From Candidatus Bathyarchaeota archaeon (lineage in GTDB: Archaea > Thermoproteota > Bathyarchaeia > Bathyarchaeales > B26-1), in NCBI GenBank assembly GCA_018396795.1, contig JAGTRH010000093.1:1-5850 (forward strand): a DNA stretch of 5,850 nt, written 5' to 3'. The notes beneath the pieces were generated by a model. That model ran no database searches, was not told where the DNA came from, and was given only the letters and a program-made list of their open reading frames with translations. Of the stretch, positions 1 through 5,850 are shown in pieces; positions within the stretch are counted from its first letter, which is position 1, and every line of letters begins with the position of its first letter. The position numbers and the translations under genes were made by a program.

Positions 1-327
1 TATTGCAAGACCAGCTGAAGGCCCTGAGACAGGAGACCTTGTTATCCCCGGCCCAATTATCTGCTTCTCCATACCCTTCGCTGGCGTTACTATCTCAACA
101 TATACATCGTAATCTTTGAATTTCCAATCTGAAATAGAGTTGATGTATATGAAGGCATCATATGCACTTGCAAGTATACTTTCGCCGACTTCGCTTCCAA
201 CAACATGAACTTTACCTGATCCCTTAGGGTTAACGACAACCTCTATTACGCCCACAAAACCACCCATTTCTCCACGCTCACCTAAGGCTATAAGCCCGTA
301 GCTCTTACCAACCTCAGGCTTCTGTAT
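1..327 (-). other. Partial Lon (S16) proteolytic domain within the ATPase
   Basis: Residues about 686-794 of the ATPase follow the order of a Lon protease domain. An opening strand pair (VGKSYGLIALG, then GGFVGVIEVVV) is followed by GKVHVVGSEVGESILASA, which matches the Lon pattern of G..hVTG.lGe.m.eSa. Next come a long helix, the strand DVYVEIVTP, and GPSAGLAI at the edge. The GPSAG motif is the serine motif of bacterial-type LonA; archaeal LonB usually has GDSAS at this place. A stretch of about 16 residues lies between the TPAKG segment and GPSAG, longer than I expect for Lon. The catalytic lysine is not in the window, so activity cannot be judged. Confidence 0.82.
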
Positions 328-2382
328 TCTCACAGTCTCTAACATCATTCTCTGCGCCTCTTCTACCGCTTCATCGTAGGTTCTTTCAAGCGCTCTCTCA
401 AAGTGATATAATCTAAGTGGATAATTGTCGGGTTCGACGGCTTCAAGCATCTTTAGCAAACCTGGATCGTCAGGGTTAATGCCGAGAACCGTAAACAATC
501 TCTCCAAGTCACTTTCATAAAGCTTCTTTACTTCCTCAACTTTCTCAGGCCTATATTTCATTGCCTGCATAAGTCTATAGCAAGCTTCAAGCTCCTTTGC
601 TCTGAGGCGATTTGCGTCATCGATTGTATCTGCAATCTTTCTTGGGCTGAGGATCTTCTTCTCAAAAATCCTTAGTATATCACCGGATGTTAGATCCTTT
701 TCTAGGTGATGCTTGTACCGTCTAAGATGAATCTCTATTATCTCGAGCTTCTCTTCTCTATCTTTTGGGTAGGTGAACTCGAAATGTCTTGTGAAGCGCT
801 CAAGTAGGGCTGGATCAAGAATCTCAATGCGGTTTGTCGCCCCAATGACAACAACGTTTGTAAGCGGCGTAAATCCATCTATTTCAGTGAGCAGCTGGGA
901 GACGACTCTGTCAACAACTGGATCATGCGTCCCTCTCCTCGGAGCGATAGCATCGATCTCATCAAAGAATATTATTGCCGGTGCATTCTTTCGGGCATCC
1001 TCGAAGATGTCGCGGATGGTTTTCTCGGGATCACCATAATGCCCCTGAAGTATAGACGGCCCATTGATACTGTAGAACCAAACATTATTCTCTCCAGCAA
1101 TAGCCTTAGCCAGCAAAGTTTTTCCAGTTCCAGGTGGACCATGAAATATAAAGCCTTTTGGAGGTTGATATCCGGCTTTAACTGCCAGGTTAGCGTCTAA
1201 AGCTAAGGATATCTCCTTAATTATTTCCTCTTTTATTCCACGAAGACCACCAACATCATTATATCTTTCTCTTGGAGATATTCTAATGGTCGCCCTCTTC
1301 GCAGCCTCAGTCTTCTCAGCGGATGTGTAACTCTTTAGCTTACGGGCCACATCTCTAAAATCGCTTAATCTTACGTCTTTTCTAATAGTTTCTATTTGCG
1401 GGTCATCCTTAGCCTTTAATAGTACTTTATCTATAATTTTGCGTTGTATGGGTTTATACTTCTCGCTCATAACGATATCAAATGCATTACATATATCTGC
1501 GGGAGTTAATTTTGTTCCACCAACACTCCTTAAGGTGTCCTCAAGGATTTCAACTATCTCGCTGGGATTAAGATCTAAACCATATTTTTGGCAATTTCTC
1601 TTAGCTATCTCAATAAGCATAGGTCTGGTAATCCCGCCGTCGAGATCTATTGTTCCCACTACGCCTCTTCGCCTGAGAGTTTCAGTGATAGTCTCATATT
1701 CATTTGTAGATATTAGCAGAATACATCTGTAATTCTTCTTTTGGAGATCATCAATTTTCTCCAAGAAAACTGTTTGAACTCTCTTCTCTTCCATACCAAC
1801 TTCAGTCGAGGATGTAAAACGGCTTCCAAAAGCCTGAAACTCGTCAATCAACACCACGCTGGGTCTCTGGAAGGCAGTCTCAAAGAAGGCACTAAGCTGC
1901 TGAGCGCTCCTACCATACCACATGGTATAAACTTCTTCGGGCTTTAGCGAAGCGTAATGAATTATTAAGCTATATTTTAAGCCAGCCTCAAAAATCTCTC
2001 TCTGACATGCCTCGGCAAAAAATGTTTTTCCACTACCAGAACCCCCCTTTAAAATGAAAACCTTTGGCGGCGGAACCGGGCTACTTTTGCGAACCTCTGG
2101 GTCTCGGAATATATGATAATAGGCGCTCAAAAGAACTCTCTCAAATTCATCATCCCTTCCAACGACATCAGCTCTCGTCACTTTTGGAAAGTCCATTCTT
2201 TTCCTTATTACCTTAGCCCTTTTCTCAGCCTCAGCTCTCCTCTTTTCAGGCGGCTTCTGTAAAAATCTCCATAATCTATACTGCCATGAAGTTAAGTAAA
2301 GTAGTGGCGCAAATATCTTCCTCAGTCTTGGCCTATTATACCACCATTGCCCTGTAAACTCATCTTCCTTATCCTCATACAT
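1..2382 (-). CDS. Tandem AAA+ ATPase fused to a Lon-type (S16) protease domain, C-terminus cut by the window edge
   Basis: Predicted ATP-driven unfoldase and protease; 794 residues are visible. Residues 1-65 are basic and aromatic, with no Cdc48-type N domain. AAA module 1 (about 70-300) shows Walker A GGSGSGKT (113-120), a WYG pore-loop candidate (155-157), Walker B VVLIDE (176-181) and sensor-1 N227. AAA module 2 (about 370-600) is canonical: NDVGGL (375-380), Walker A GPPGTGKT (415-422), HYG pore loop (448-450), Walker B IIFFDEID (470-477), ATNR (515-518) and arginine-finger candidates R529 and R532. A helical linker (about 600-685) leads to a Lon-like region (about 686-794) with VGKSYGLIALG, GKVHVVGSEVGE and GPSAG (787-791); S789 is the predicted nucleophile. 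The partner lysine, usually about 40 residues later, lies beyond the edge. The ATG at 2382 follows a GGTGA ribosome site and overlaps the upstream gene by 8 nt. The AAA calls are very secure. The Lon call is strong but rests on half a domain. Confidence 0.9.
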   Translation of the reverse strand, partial: MYEDKEDEFTGQWWYNRPRLRKIFAPLLYLTSWQYRLWRFLQKPPEKRRAEAEKRAKVIRKRMDFPKVTRADVVGRDDEFERVLLSAYYHIFRDPEVRKSSPVPPPKVFILKGGSGSGKTFFAEACQREIFEAGLKYSLIIHYASLKPEEVYTMWYGRSAQQLSAFFETAFQRPSVVLIDEFQAFGSRFTSSTEVGMEEKRVQTVFLEKIDDLQKKNYRCILLISTNEYETITETLRRRGVVGTIDLDGGITRPMLIEIAKRNCQKYGLDLNPSEIVEILEDTLRSVGGTKLTPADICNAFDIVMSEKYKPIQRKIIDKVLLKAKDDPQIETIRKDVRLSDFRDVARKLKSYTSAEKTEAAKRATIRISPRERYNDVGGLRGIKEEIIKEISLALDANLAVKAGYQPPKGFIFHGPPGTGKTLLAKAIAGENNVWFYSINGPSILQGHYGDPEKTIRDIFEDARKNAPAIIFFDEIDAIAPRRGTHDPVVDRVVSQLLTEIDGFTPLTNVVVIGATNRIEILDPALLERFTRHFEFTYPKDREEKLEIIEIHLRRYKHHLEKDLTSGDILRIFEKKILSPRKIADTIDDANRLRAKELEACYRLMQAMKYRPEKVEEVKKLYESDLERLFTVLGINPDDPGLLKMLEAVEPDNYPLRLYHFERALERTYDEAVEEAQRMMLETVRIQKPEVGKSYGLIALGERGEMGGFVGVIEVVVNPKGSGKVHVVGSEVGESILASAYDAFIYINSISDWKFKDYDVYVEIVTPAKGMEKQIIGPGITRSPVSGPSAGLAI

Positions 2383-3181
2383 ATATTTCACCGCCAGAGA
2401 ACAAGCCATATATCTGGTATAGAATGTAGATGCTTGCAAGAATTAGTAATCCAACTAGCACCCAGCGAACTTTTGATATGCCTTCCGTCCTACTCTTAAA
2501 AAACGAATCCAATATAAAGAAGACATTAATGTAAACTGCCGCTACGATAACTAAGATAAATAAAGCCATGTTAACTGGGGTAGGAAATTTGAAGAAGAAG
2601 GGATTTGAGGAAGTACTGCTGTAAGCCTTTAGTGTAATGTTGATTTTGTAGCTTGATGTTTGATTATCTACTGGCTTCATCCCAATAGTGTGGAGAGTTA
2701 TAAGGTAGCCTTGAGACGTAAAATCTACGGAGCCAACCCGTTTATAGAATTCGACGGTACCAGTGTAGACTCCTAAAGTACCATTCCATTTAACATTAGA
2801 GCTAAAAGATAATATAACATTATAAACTCCCTCCGTCCTTGGCTGCATGTATACTACTGAAATCTCTTGTCTCCCTCCATACTGCACTTCCCTTGATGAG
2901 AATAAAACTCTGAAGCCGCTTGATTTCAATGGATTACAGTCGACTGATAAATTCTCTACGGGCGGCCATATAAAAACCGCGAGAGTGTCACCTGCTAAAA
3001 CCTCGACGTTGAAATCGAAATTTACTACAGCCTCCTCTGCCATACTACAATTCAGCATACCGCCAATAAAAAGCGAGAGAACGATAATAAAACCAAAAAC
3101 CTCGCAATTATGATGAAAAAGAGAATTCCCTTGTGTAAGCCTTAAAGAATATCTATTGTTGAAAACTTTATCCGCCTTCAT
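2375..3181 (-). CDS. Secreted/membrane-anchored protein with beta-rich ectodomain and two C-terminal membrane helices, function unknown
   Basis: I do not recognise this 268-residue family. A hydrophobic segment at about 28-44 ends in CSMA|EE, a likely signal-peptidase site after residue 48. The n-region is unusually long, but no in-frame ATG, GTG or TTG lies nearer, and TAA closes the frame upstream. Residues about 50-200 alternate hydrophobic and polar positions like a beta-sandwich, with N-glycosylation sequons at N77, N133, N173 and N181. Two membrane helices follow (about 203-227 and 239-262), joined by a short basic loop (KSRTEGISKVR) predicted to be cytoplasmic, so the short C-terminal tail would be outside. 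GGAAGAG at 3190-3196 is a ribosome site 8 nt before the ATG. The gene overlaps the AAA-Lon gene by 8 nt. I infer that it anchors the ATPase or presents substrate to it; the sequence does not show this directly. Confidence 0.85.
   Translation of the reverse strand: MKADKVFNNRYSLRLTQGNSLFHHNCEVFGFIIVLSLFIGGMLNCSMAEEAVVNFDFNVEVLAGDTLAVFIWPPVENLSVDCNPLKSSGFRVLFSSREVQYGGRQEISVVYMQPRTEGVYNVILSFSSNVKWNGTLGVYTGTVEFYKRVGSVDFTSQGYLITLHTIGMKPVDNQTSSYKINITLKAYSSTSSNPFFFKFPTPVNMALFILVIVAAVYINVFFILDSFFKSRTEGISKVRWVLVGLLILASIYILYQIYGLFSGGEIYV
2388..2392 (-). promoter_or_regulatory. Ribosome binding site of the AAA-Lon gene
   Basis: GGTGA on the minus strand lies 5 nt before the ATG at 2382, inside the last codons of the upstream membrane-protein gene. 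It matches the archaeal anti-Shine-Dalgarno sequence and fixes the start. Together with the 8-nt overlap (ATGTATGA contains both the start and the upstream stop) it suggests coupled translation. Confidence 0.7.
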
Positions 3182-3218
3182 CCTCTTAACTCTTCCAAAA
3201 ATACTAATAATTTACTCA

Positions 3219-3235
3219 ACAATAAATGTTTCTCC
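3219..3235 (-). promoter_or_regulatory. Candidate promoter of the leftward membrane protein/AAA-Lon unit
   Basis: Read on the minus strand this is GGAGAAACATTTATTGT. It contains a TATA-like CATTTATT preceded by an A-rich stretch that could act as a BRE. Usual archaeal spacing would start transcription near 3197-3200, giving a leader of about 16-20 nt that carries the GGAAGAG site. The match to consensus is only moderate, and the AT-rich block at 3251-3260 is an alternative. Confidence 0.4.
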
Positions 3236-3249
3236 TCAAAGAAGAAAGA

Positions 3250-3261
3250 GATTAATTAATC
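3250..3261. repeat. Perfect 12-bp palindrome between divergent promoters, candidate operator
   Basis: GATTAATTAATC equals its own reverse complement. It sits in the 121-bp divergent intergenic region, just upstream of the TATA-like element of the HD gene and about 25 bp upstream of that of the leftward unit. A dimeric winged-helix or Lrp-type regulator could bind here, but AT-rich DNA produces such palindromes by chance fairly often. Confidence 0.35.
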
Positions 3262-3263
3262 GG

Positions 3264-3279
3264 AAATCATAATATATGC
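3264..3279 (+). promoter_or_regulatory. Candidate TATA box/BRE of the HD hydrolase and dehydratase unit
   Basis: AAATCATAATATATGC has a TATA-like ATAATATA (3270-3277) preceded by A-rich bases that could serve as a BRE. The box is centred about 29 bp before the ATG at 3303, so transcription would start at or within a few bases of the start codon. That is the geometry of leaderless archaeal genes. A GAGG at 3295-3298 is only 4 nt from the ATG and may or may not be part of the transcript. Confidence 0.5.
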
Positions 3280-3302
3280 TGTTTTAGATGGATTGAGGGC
3301 TT

Positions 3303-4589
3303 ATGTCCAAGCGTAAATATTGGGGCGAGATTAAAGATCCAATCTATGGCTATGTTTACATAACGGAGGCTGAGAAGGAAATTATAGACTCATTTCCATT
3401 CCAGAGACTGCGCAGAATAAGGCAGCTAGCCGGTGCTGAATACGTTTATCCCGGAGCTAACCACACACGGTTTGAGCATTCGATCGGCGTTATGTATCTC
3501 GCGGGGCTAATGGTTGATAATCCGCAATTATCCCAGATTTTAACTGAAGATGAGGCTCAAATGATAAGGATATCTGCTTTACTCCACGATGTTGGGCATG
3601 GGCCCTTCTCACATATTTTCGAGCACATACTCACAAAGTTTCTTGGTAAGACACATGAAGATATGACCCTTTGGATTATTACCAACTCTGAGTTAAGAGA
3701 TGTAATAAACAGCTTAGGTTTTGATCCAAATGTTGTAGGAGCCCTCGCGATTGGACGCCTAAATAAGCCTAAAATGGCATTTATGAACCAAGTAATTAGA
3801 AGCGCCGTGGATGCTGACAAATTAGACTTCGTTGTCAGAGACACCTATCATACTGGCGCCGAATATGGTTTTGTAGATGTTATCCGCTTGGTGCGCACCT
3901 TAGACGTTATTGACGGAAACCTTTCAGTAGATATCGGAGCTCTATCAGCTTTAGAATCATTCATATTAGCGCGGATAGAATCATTTAAGAGCATTTACTT
4001 CCATAGGGTTGGAAGAGCTGTTCAGATCATGCTTGCCGTGGCCATGGAGCAAGCTAGAGATGAATTAGGCCTAGTGGACTTTAAAACTCCAGAAGATTAC
4101 TTGAATTTGAATGATTACAGTTTGTGGACGAAATTGAAGGAGTGCGAGAAGTCTAGGGAGATAATTGAGAGGCTGGAGAGGCGTAAACTGATAAAGTGCG
4201 CGTATGATCCACCGCCATTCTATATCAGAGATAAAATTGTATCAACCATTTTTAATGTCGAGGGCATAAGAAACCGCATAAGGGATCAAATAGCCGAGGA
4301 GGCTGGTGTAGACCCGCAGAGCATCATAATCGATGTTCCAACGCTTCCCTCAGTCCCATATCATCATGCTTTCCCGCTTGAGCCTATGGAGATACCCGTC
4401 TTCCAAAAGACTAGAGATGGAAGAAAGATCTCGGGTAGATTGAGCGAGGTCTCCGGCATATTCGATCTACTGAAAGGCTTTATGAATATTTTAAGAGTTT
4501 ACACGGAGGAGGAGTATTTGAGGAAAGTTCAGGAGATCTCGGAGAGATTATTTGGCGAACTCCCATTCTCTATGAGAATCTCTTACTGA
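3303..4589 (+). CDS. HD-domain phosphohydrolase, dGTPase/SAMHD1-like (COG1078 type)
   Basis: The 428-residue cytoplasmic protein is a predicted metal-dependent phosphohydrolase. In this family known members remove triphosphate from dNTPs, but the substrate here is not shown. It opens with the family signature KDPIYGYVYIT (11-21) and FPFQRLRRIRQLAGA (31-45). Metal-binding candidates are H59 in HTRFEHS, H95-D96 in LLHDVGHGPFSH and D172 in DADKLDFVVRD. They line up with SAMHD1 H167, H206, D207 and D311. K173 matches its phosphate-binding lysine. The HD core ends by about residue 260; the rest is a helical and beta C-terminal region typical in length for the archaeal family. I see no SAM domain or other regulatory domain. 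No key residue is missing. It leads a tight gene cluster with the dehydratase subunits. The HD family call is secure; the dNTPase role is inferred. Confidence 0.93.
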   Translation: MSKRKYWGEIKDPIYGYVYITEAEKEIIDSFPFQRLRRIRQLAGAEYVYPGANHTRFEHSIGVMYLAGLMVDNPQLSQILTEDEAQMIRISALLHDVGHGPFSHIFEHILTKFLGKTHEDMTLWIITNSELRDVINSLGFDPNVVGALAIGRLNKPKMAFMNQVIRSAVDADKLDFVVRDTYHTGAEYGFVDVIRLVRTLDVIDGNLSVDIGALSALESFILARIESFKSIYFHRVGRAVQIMLAVAMEQARDELGLVDFKTPEDYLNLNDYSLWTKLKECEKSREIIERLERRKLIKCAYDPPPFYIRDKIVSTIFNVEGIRNRIRDQIAEEAGVDPQSIIIDVPTLPSVPYHHAFPLEPMEIPVFQKTRDGRKISGRLSEVSGIFDLLKGFMNILRVYTEEEYLRKVQEISERLFGELPFSMRISY

Positions 4590-4603
4590 TTAAAGCGCAT
4601 TAA

Positions 4604-4609
4604 GGTGAT
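4604..4609 (+). promoter_or_regulatory. Ribosome binding site that favours the GTG at 4614
   Basis: GGTGAT is a good complement to the archaeal 16S 3' end and lies 4 nt before the GTG at 4614. It overlaps the other in-frame GTG at 4605, which has no convincing site of its own. The start is therefore placed at 4614. Confidence 0.55.
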
Positions 4610-4613
4610 AAAG

Positions 4614-5015
4614 GTGGAGTTCATACTTAAAGGTCGACCAATAGTTTCTGGATATGCTAAAGGGATGGCATTAGTCTCAGCGAGACCACTTAGTTTTCTG
4701 GGTGGTGTCGACTCAAAAAGCGGAGTGATCATCGAGAAGAATCATGATCTATTTGGGAGGAGCATTAAGGACTCAATCTTATGCTTTCCACATGGACGCG
4801 GCTCAACAGTTGGTAGCTTCGTTCTTTACTCTCTTGCCAAAAACGGTTTAGCGCCTAAAGCGATATTAAATTTTATAGCTGATCCAGTTGTCGTCGTTGG
4901 CGCCGTTATCGCCAACATACCAATGATCGATAATGTGGACATTACGAAGATAAACACTGGTGACACTGTTGAAGTTAACAGTGAAACTGGAGTTATAAGA
5001 GTCTTCAGGAAGTGA
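4614..5015 (+). CDS. Phosphomevalonate dehydratase small subunit (aconitase X swivel domain, formerly DUF126)
   Basis: Small subunit of the aconitase-X type enzyme that dehydrates 5-phosphomevalonate to trans-anhydromevalonate 5-phosphate in the archaeal mevalonate pathway, leading to isoprenoid lipids. It acts in the cytoplasm as a heterodimer with the large subunit. The 133-residue chain fits the family length. Diagnostic stretches are KGRPIVSGYAKG near the N-terminus, LSFLGGVDSKSGVI, FPHGRGSTVGSFVLY (the serine-rich active-site loop) and IPMIDNVDI followed by INTGDTVEVN. A GTG at 4605 would add three residues; the GGTGAT at 4604-4609 favours 4614. The gene lies 24 nt after the HD gene and 6 nt before the large subunit, so co-transcription is likely. 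The related bacterial aconitase-X proteins act on cis-3-hydroxyproline, but the separate-subunit form in an archaeal setting points to the mevalonate enzyme. Confidence 0.93.
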   Translation: MEFILKGRPIVSGYAKGMALVSARPLSFLGGVDSKSGVIIEKNHDLFGRSIKDSILCFPHGRGSTVGSFVLYSLAKNGLAPKAILNFIADPVVVVGAVIANIPMIDNVDITKINTGDTVEVNSETGVIRVFRK

Positions 5016-5021
5016 GGAAGA

Positions 5022-5850
5022 ATGTATCTAACTAAAGAGGAGGAGAAGATTTACGATGGCGAATTAGGTTGGGCATACCAAGTCTCGATGAGAATACTTG
5101 TTAAGCTAGGCGACCTATATGGAGCTGAGCGCCTAATACCAGTAGACTCAGCGCATATTTCCGGGGTATCTTATAAGACTATTGGCGATGCTCCAATAGA
5201 GTTTCTCAGAGCATTAATGGAGTCTGGTGGAAGAGTTAGAGTTAAGGCGACAACAAATCCCTCTGGCATAGATTATGAGAACCCAGTTTTCACGCTTATC
5301 CCAACAGATTTAATTGAAAGGCAGAGAGAAATAATAGACCTATATAAGGGAATGGGAGTAGATACTTCTTTAACATGTACACCCTACTATCTGGAGCCGC
5401 CTAAAAGTGGGGTACACTTATCTTGGGCTGAATCTTCAGCAGTGATTTACGCCAACTCCATACTTAACGCGTGGACAAACCGTGAAGGCGGACCAAGCGC
5501 TTTAGCATCAGCATTGATTGGTAAAACCCCAGATTACGGTTTACATAAGTTGGAGAACCGCCGATTTTCGGCACTAGTTAAGGTTGAGGCGAAAATTGAA
5601 AGTGAAACTGATTACGGTGCGTTAGGCATACACCTTGGTAAAGTTTTAGGTGATAAAATTCCATTAATATGTGGTTTGCCAAACTTTGAGGAGCACCTCC
5701 TAAAACAGATGGGTGCAGCGATGGCTACAAGCGGCATGATCCCTATGTTCCACTTAGATATGCCGAAAAATGGTTGCATTGAAGTGAACGAATCAATAAC
5801 TGTTGATGATAAGAACATAAGAGATGTTTACGAGGAACTTTCGTCAGCCT
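5022..5850 (+). CDS. Phosphomevalonate dehydratase large subunit (aconitase X, formerly DUF521), C-terminus cut by the window edge
   Basis: Catalytic, iron-sulfur-cluster-carrying subunit of the same dehydratase. The first 276 residues are visible of an expected roughly 400. Recognisable family blocks are YLTKEEEKIYDGELG at the start, PVDSAHISGVSYKTIGD (40-56), TCTPYYLEPP with C119 as a likely cluster ligand, WAESSAVIYANSILNAWTN followed by REGGPSALASAL, and a GLPNFEEHLLKQMGAAMATSG segment near the end. The remaining cluster ligands would lie beyond the edge. The ATG at 5022 follows TGAGG at 5013-5017, which overlaps the stop of the small subunit, so translation is probably coupled. No frameshift or missing motif is seen in the visible part. 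Confidence 0.95.
   Translation, partial: MYLTKEEEKIYDGELGWAYQVSMRILVKLGDLYGAERLIPVDSAHISGVSYKTIGDAPIEFLRALMESGGRVRVKATTNPSGIDYENPVFTLIPTDLIERQREIIDLYKGMGVDTSLTCTPYYLEPPKSGVHLSWAESSAVIYANSILNAWTNREGGPSALASALIGKTPDYGLHKLENRRFSALVKVEAKIESETDYGALGIHLGKVLGDKIPLICGLPNFEEHLLKQMGAAMATSGMIPMFHLDMPKNGCIEVNESITVDDKNIRDVYEELSSA

Noticed and set aside
773..1947. Several open plus-strand frames of 68-97 codons opposite the ATPase
   Set aside because: They lie antisense to a continuous 794-codon frame full of AAA motifs. They show no recognisable domains and have the skewed Ser/Ile-rich composition of shadow frames.
1..2382. Ordinary archaeal LonB, PAN or Cdc48
   Set aside because: LonB would have one AAA module and internal membrane helices, PAN one module with an OB domain, and Cdc48 an N domain and no protease. 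The visible protein has two modules and a Lon segment.
3037..3055. Lipoprotein lipobox around C45 of the membrane protein
   Set aside because: The residues before the cysteine (MLN) do not fit a lipobox, and a CSMA|EE signal-peptidase site directly follows.
2847..3113. 88-codon plus-strand frame opposite the membrane protein
   Set aside because: It is antisense to the signal peptide and ectodomain of a better-supported gene, with no ribosome site or domain.
3557..3844. 95-codon minus-strand frame inside the HD gene
   Set aside because: It is fully antisense to the conserved HD motifs, so it is a shadow of that gene.
5612..5818. 68-codon minus-strand frame inside the large dehydratase subunit
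   Set aside because: It is antisense to conserved aconitase-X blocks and has no support of its own.
1..5850. CRISPR array, tRNA/rRNA genes, insertion sequences or phage genes
   Set aside because: No regularly spaced repeats, tRNA-like arms, transposase motifs or terminal inverted repeats were seen, and nearly all of the window is accounted for by five genes.

Overview
The window looks like a piece of a thermophilic archaeal chromosome. The best evidence is the pair of genes at the right end. They encode the small and large subunits of the aconitase-X type phosphomevalonate dehydratase, an enzyme of the archaeal variant of the mevalonate pathway. Supporting signs are frequent ATA, AGA and AGG codons, GTG start codons, GGTGA-type ribosome binding sites, TATA-like boxes and a membrane protein carrying N-glycosylation sequons. 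I cannot name the lineage. A TACK-type archaeon is plausible, but that is inference.

The layout is two divergent transcription units separated by about 120 bp (3182-3302). The leftward unit (minus strand, 3181 to 1) has two genes that overlap by 8 nt. The first encodes a 268-residue secreted or membrane protein with a signal peptide, a beta-rich ectodomain and two C-terminal membrane helices. The second is a large ATPase, open from 2382 to the left edge (794 residues visible). It has two AAA+ modules in tandem, each with its own Walker A and Walker B motifs. These are followed by what reads as a Lon-type (S16) serine protease domain, which reaches a GPSAG catalytic-serine motif just before the window ends. 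This two-AAA-plus-Lon arrangement is the most unusual content here. It differs from ordinary archaeal LonB (one AAA module with its own membrane helices) and from Cdc48 (two AAA modules, no protease).

The rightward unit (plus strand, 3303 to the right edge) has an HD-domain phosphohydrolase of the dGTPase/SAMHD1-like group. It is followed 24 nt later (15 nt if the upstream GTG is used) by the dehydratase small subunit, and 6 nt after that by the large subunit, which is cut by the right edge. The close spacing suggests one transcript.

The shared intergenic region holds a TATA-like element for each direction and a perfect 12-bp palindrome between them. My working interpretation of the left unit is a membrane-associated, ATP-driven unfoldase-protease whose membrane partner is encoded next to it. 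Both the missing protease lysine and the partnership need checking outside this window.
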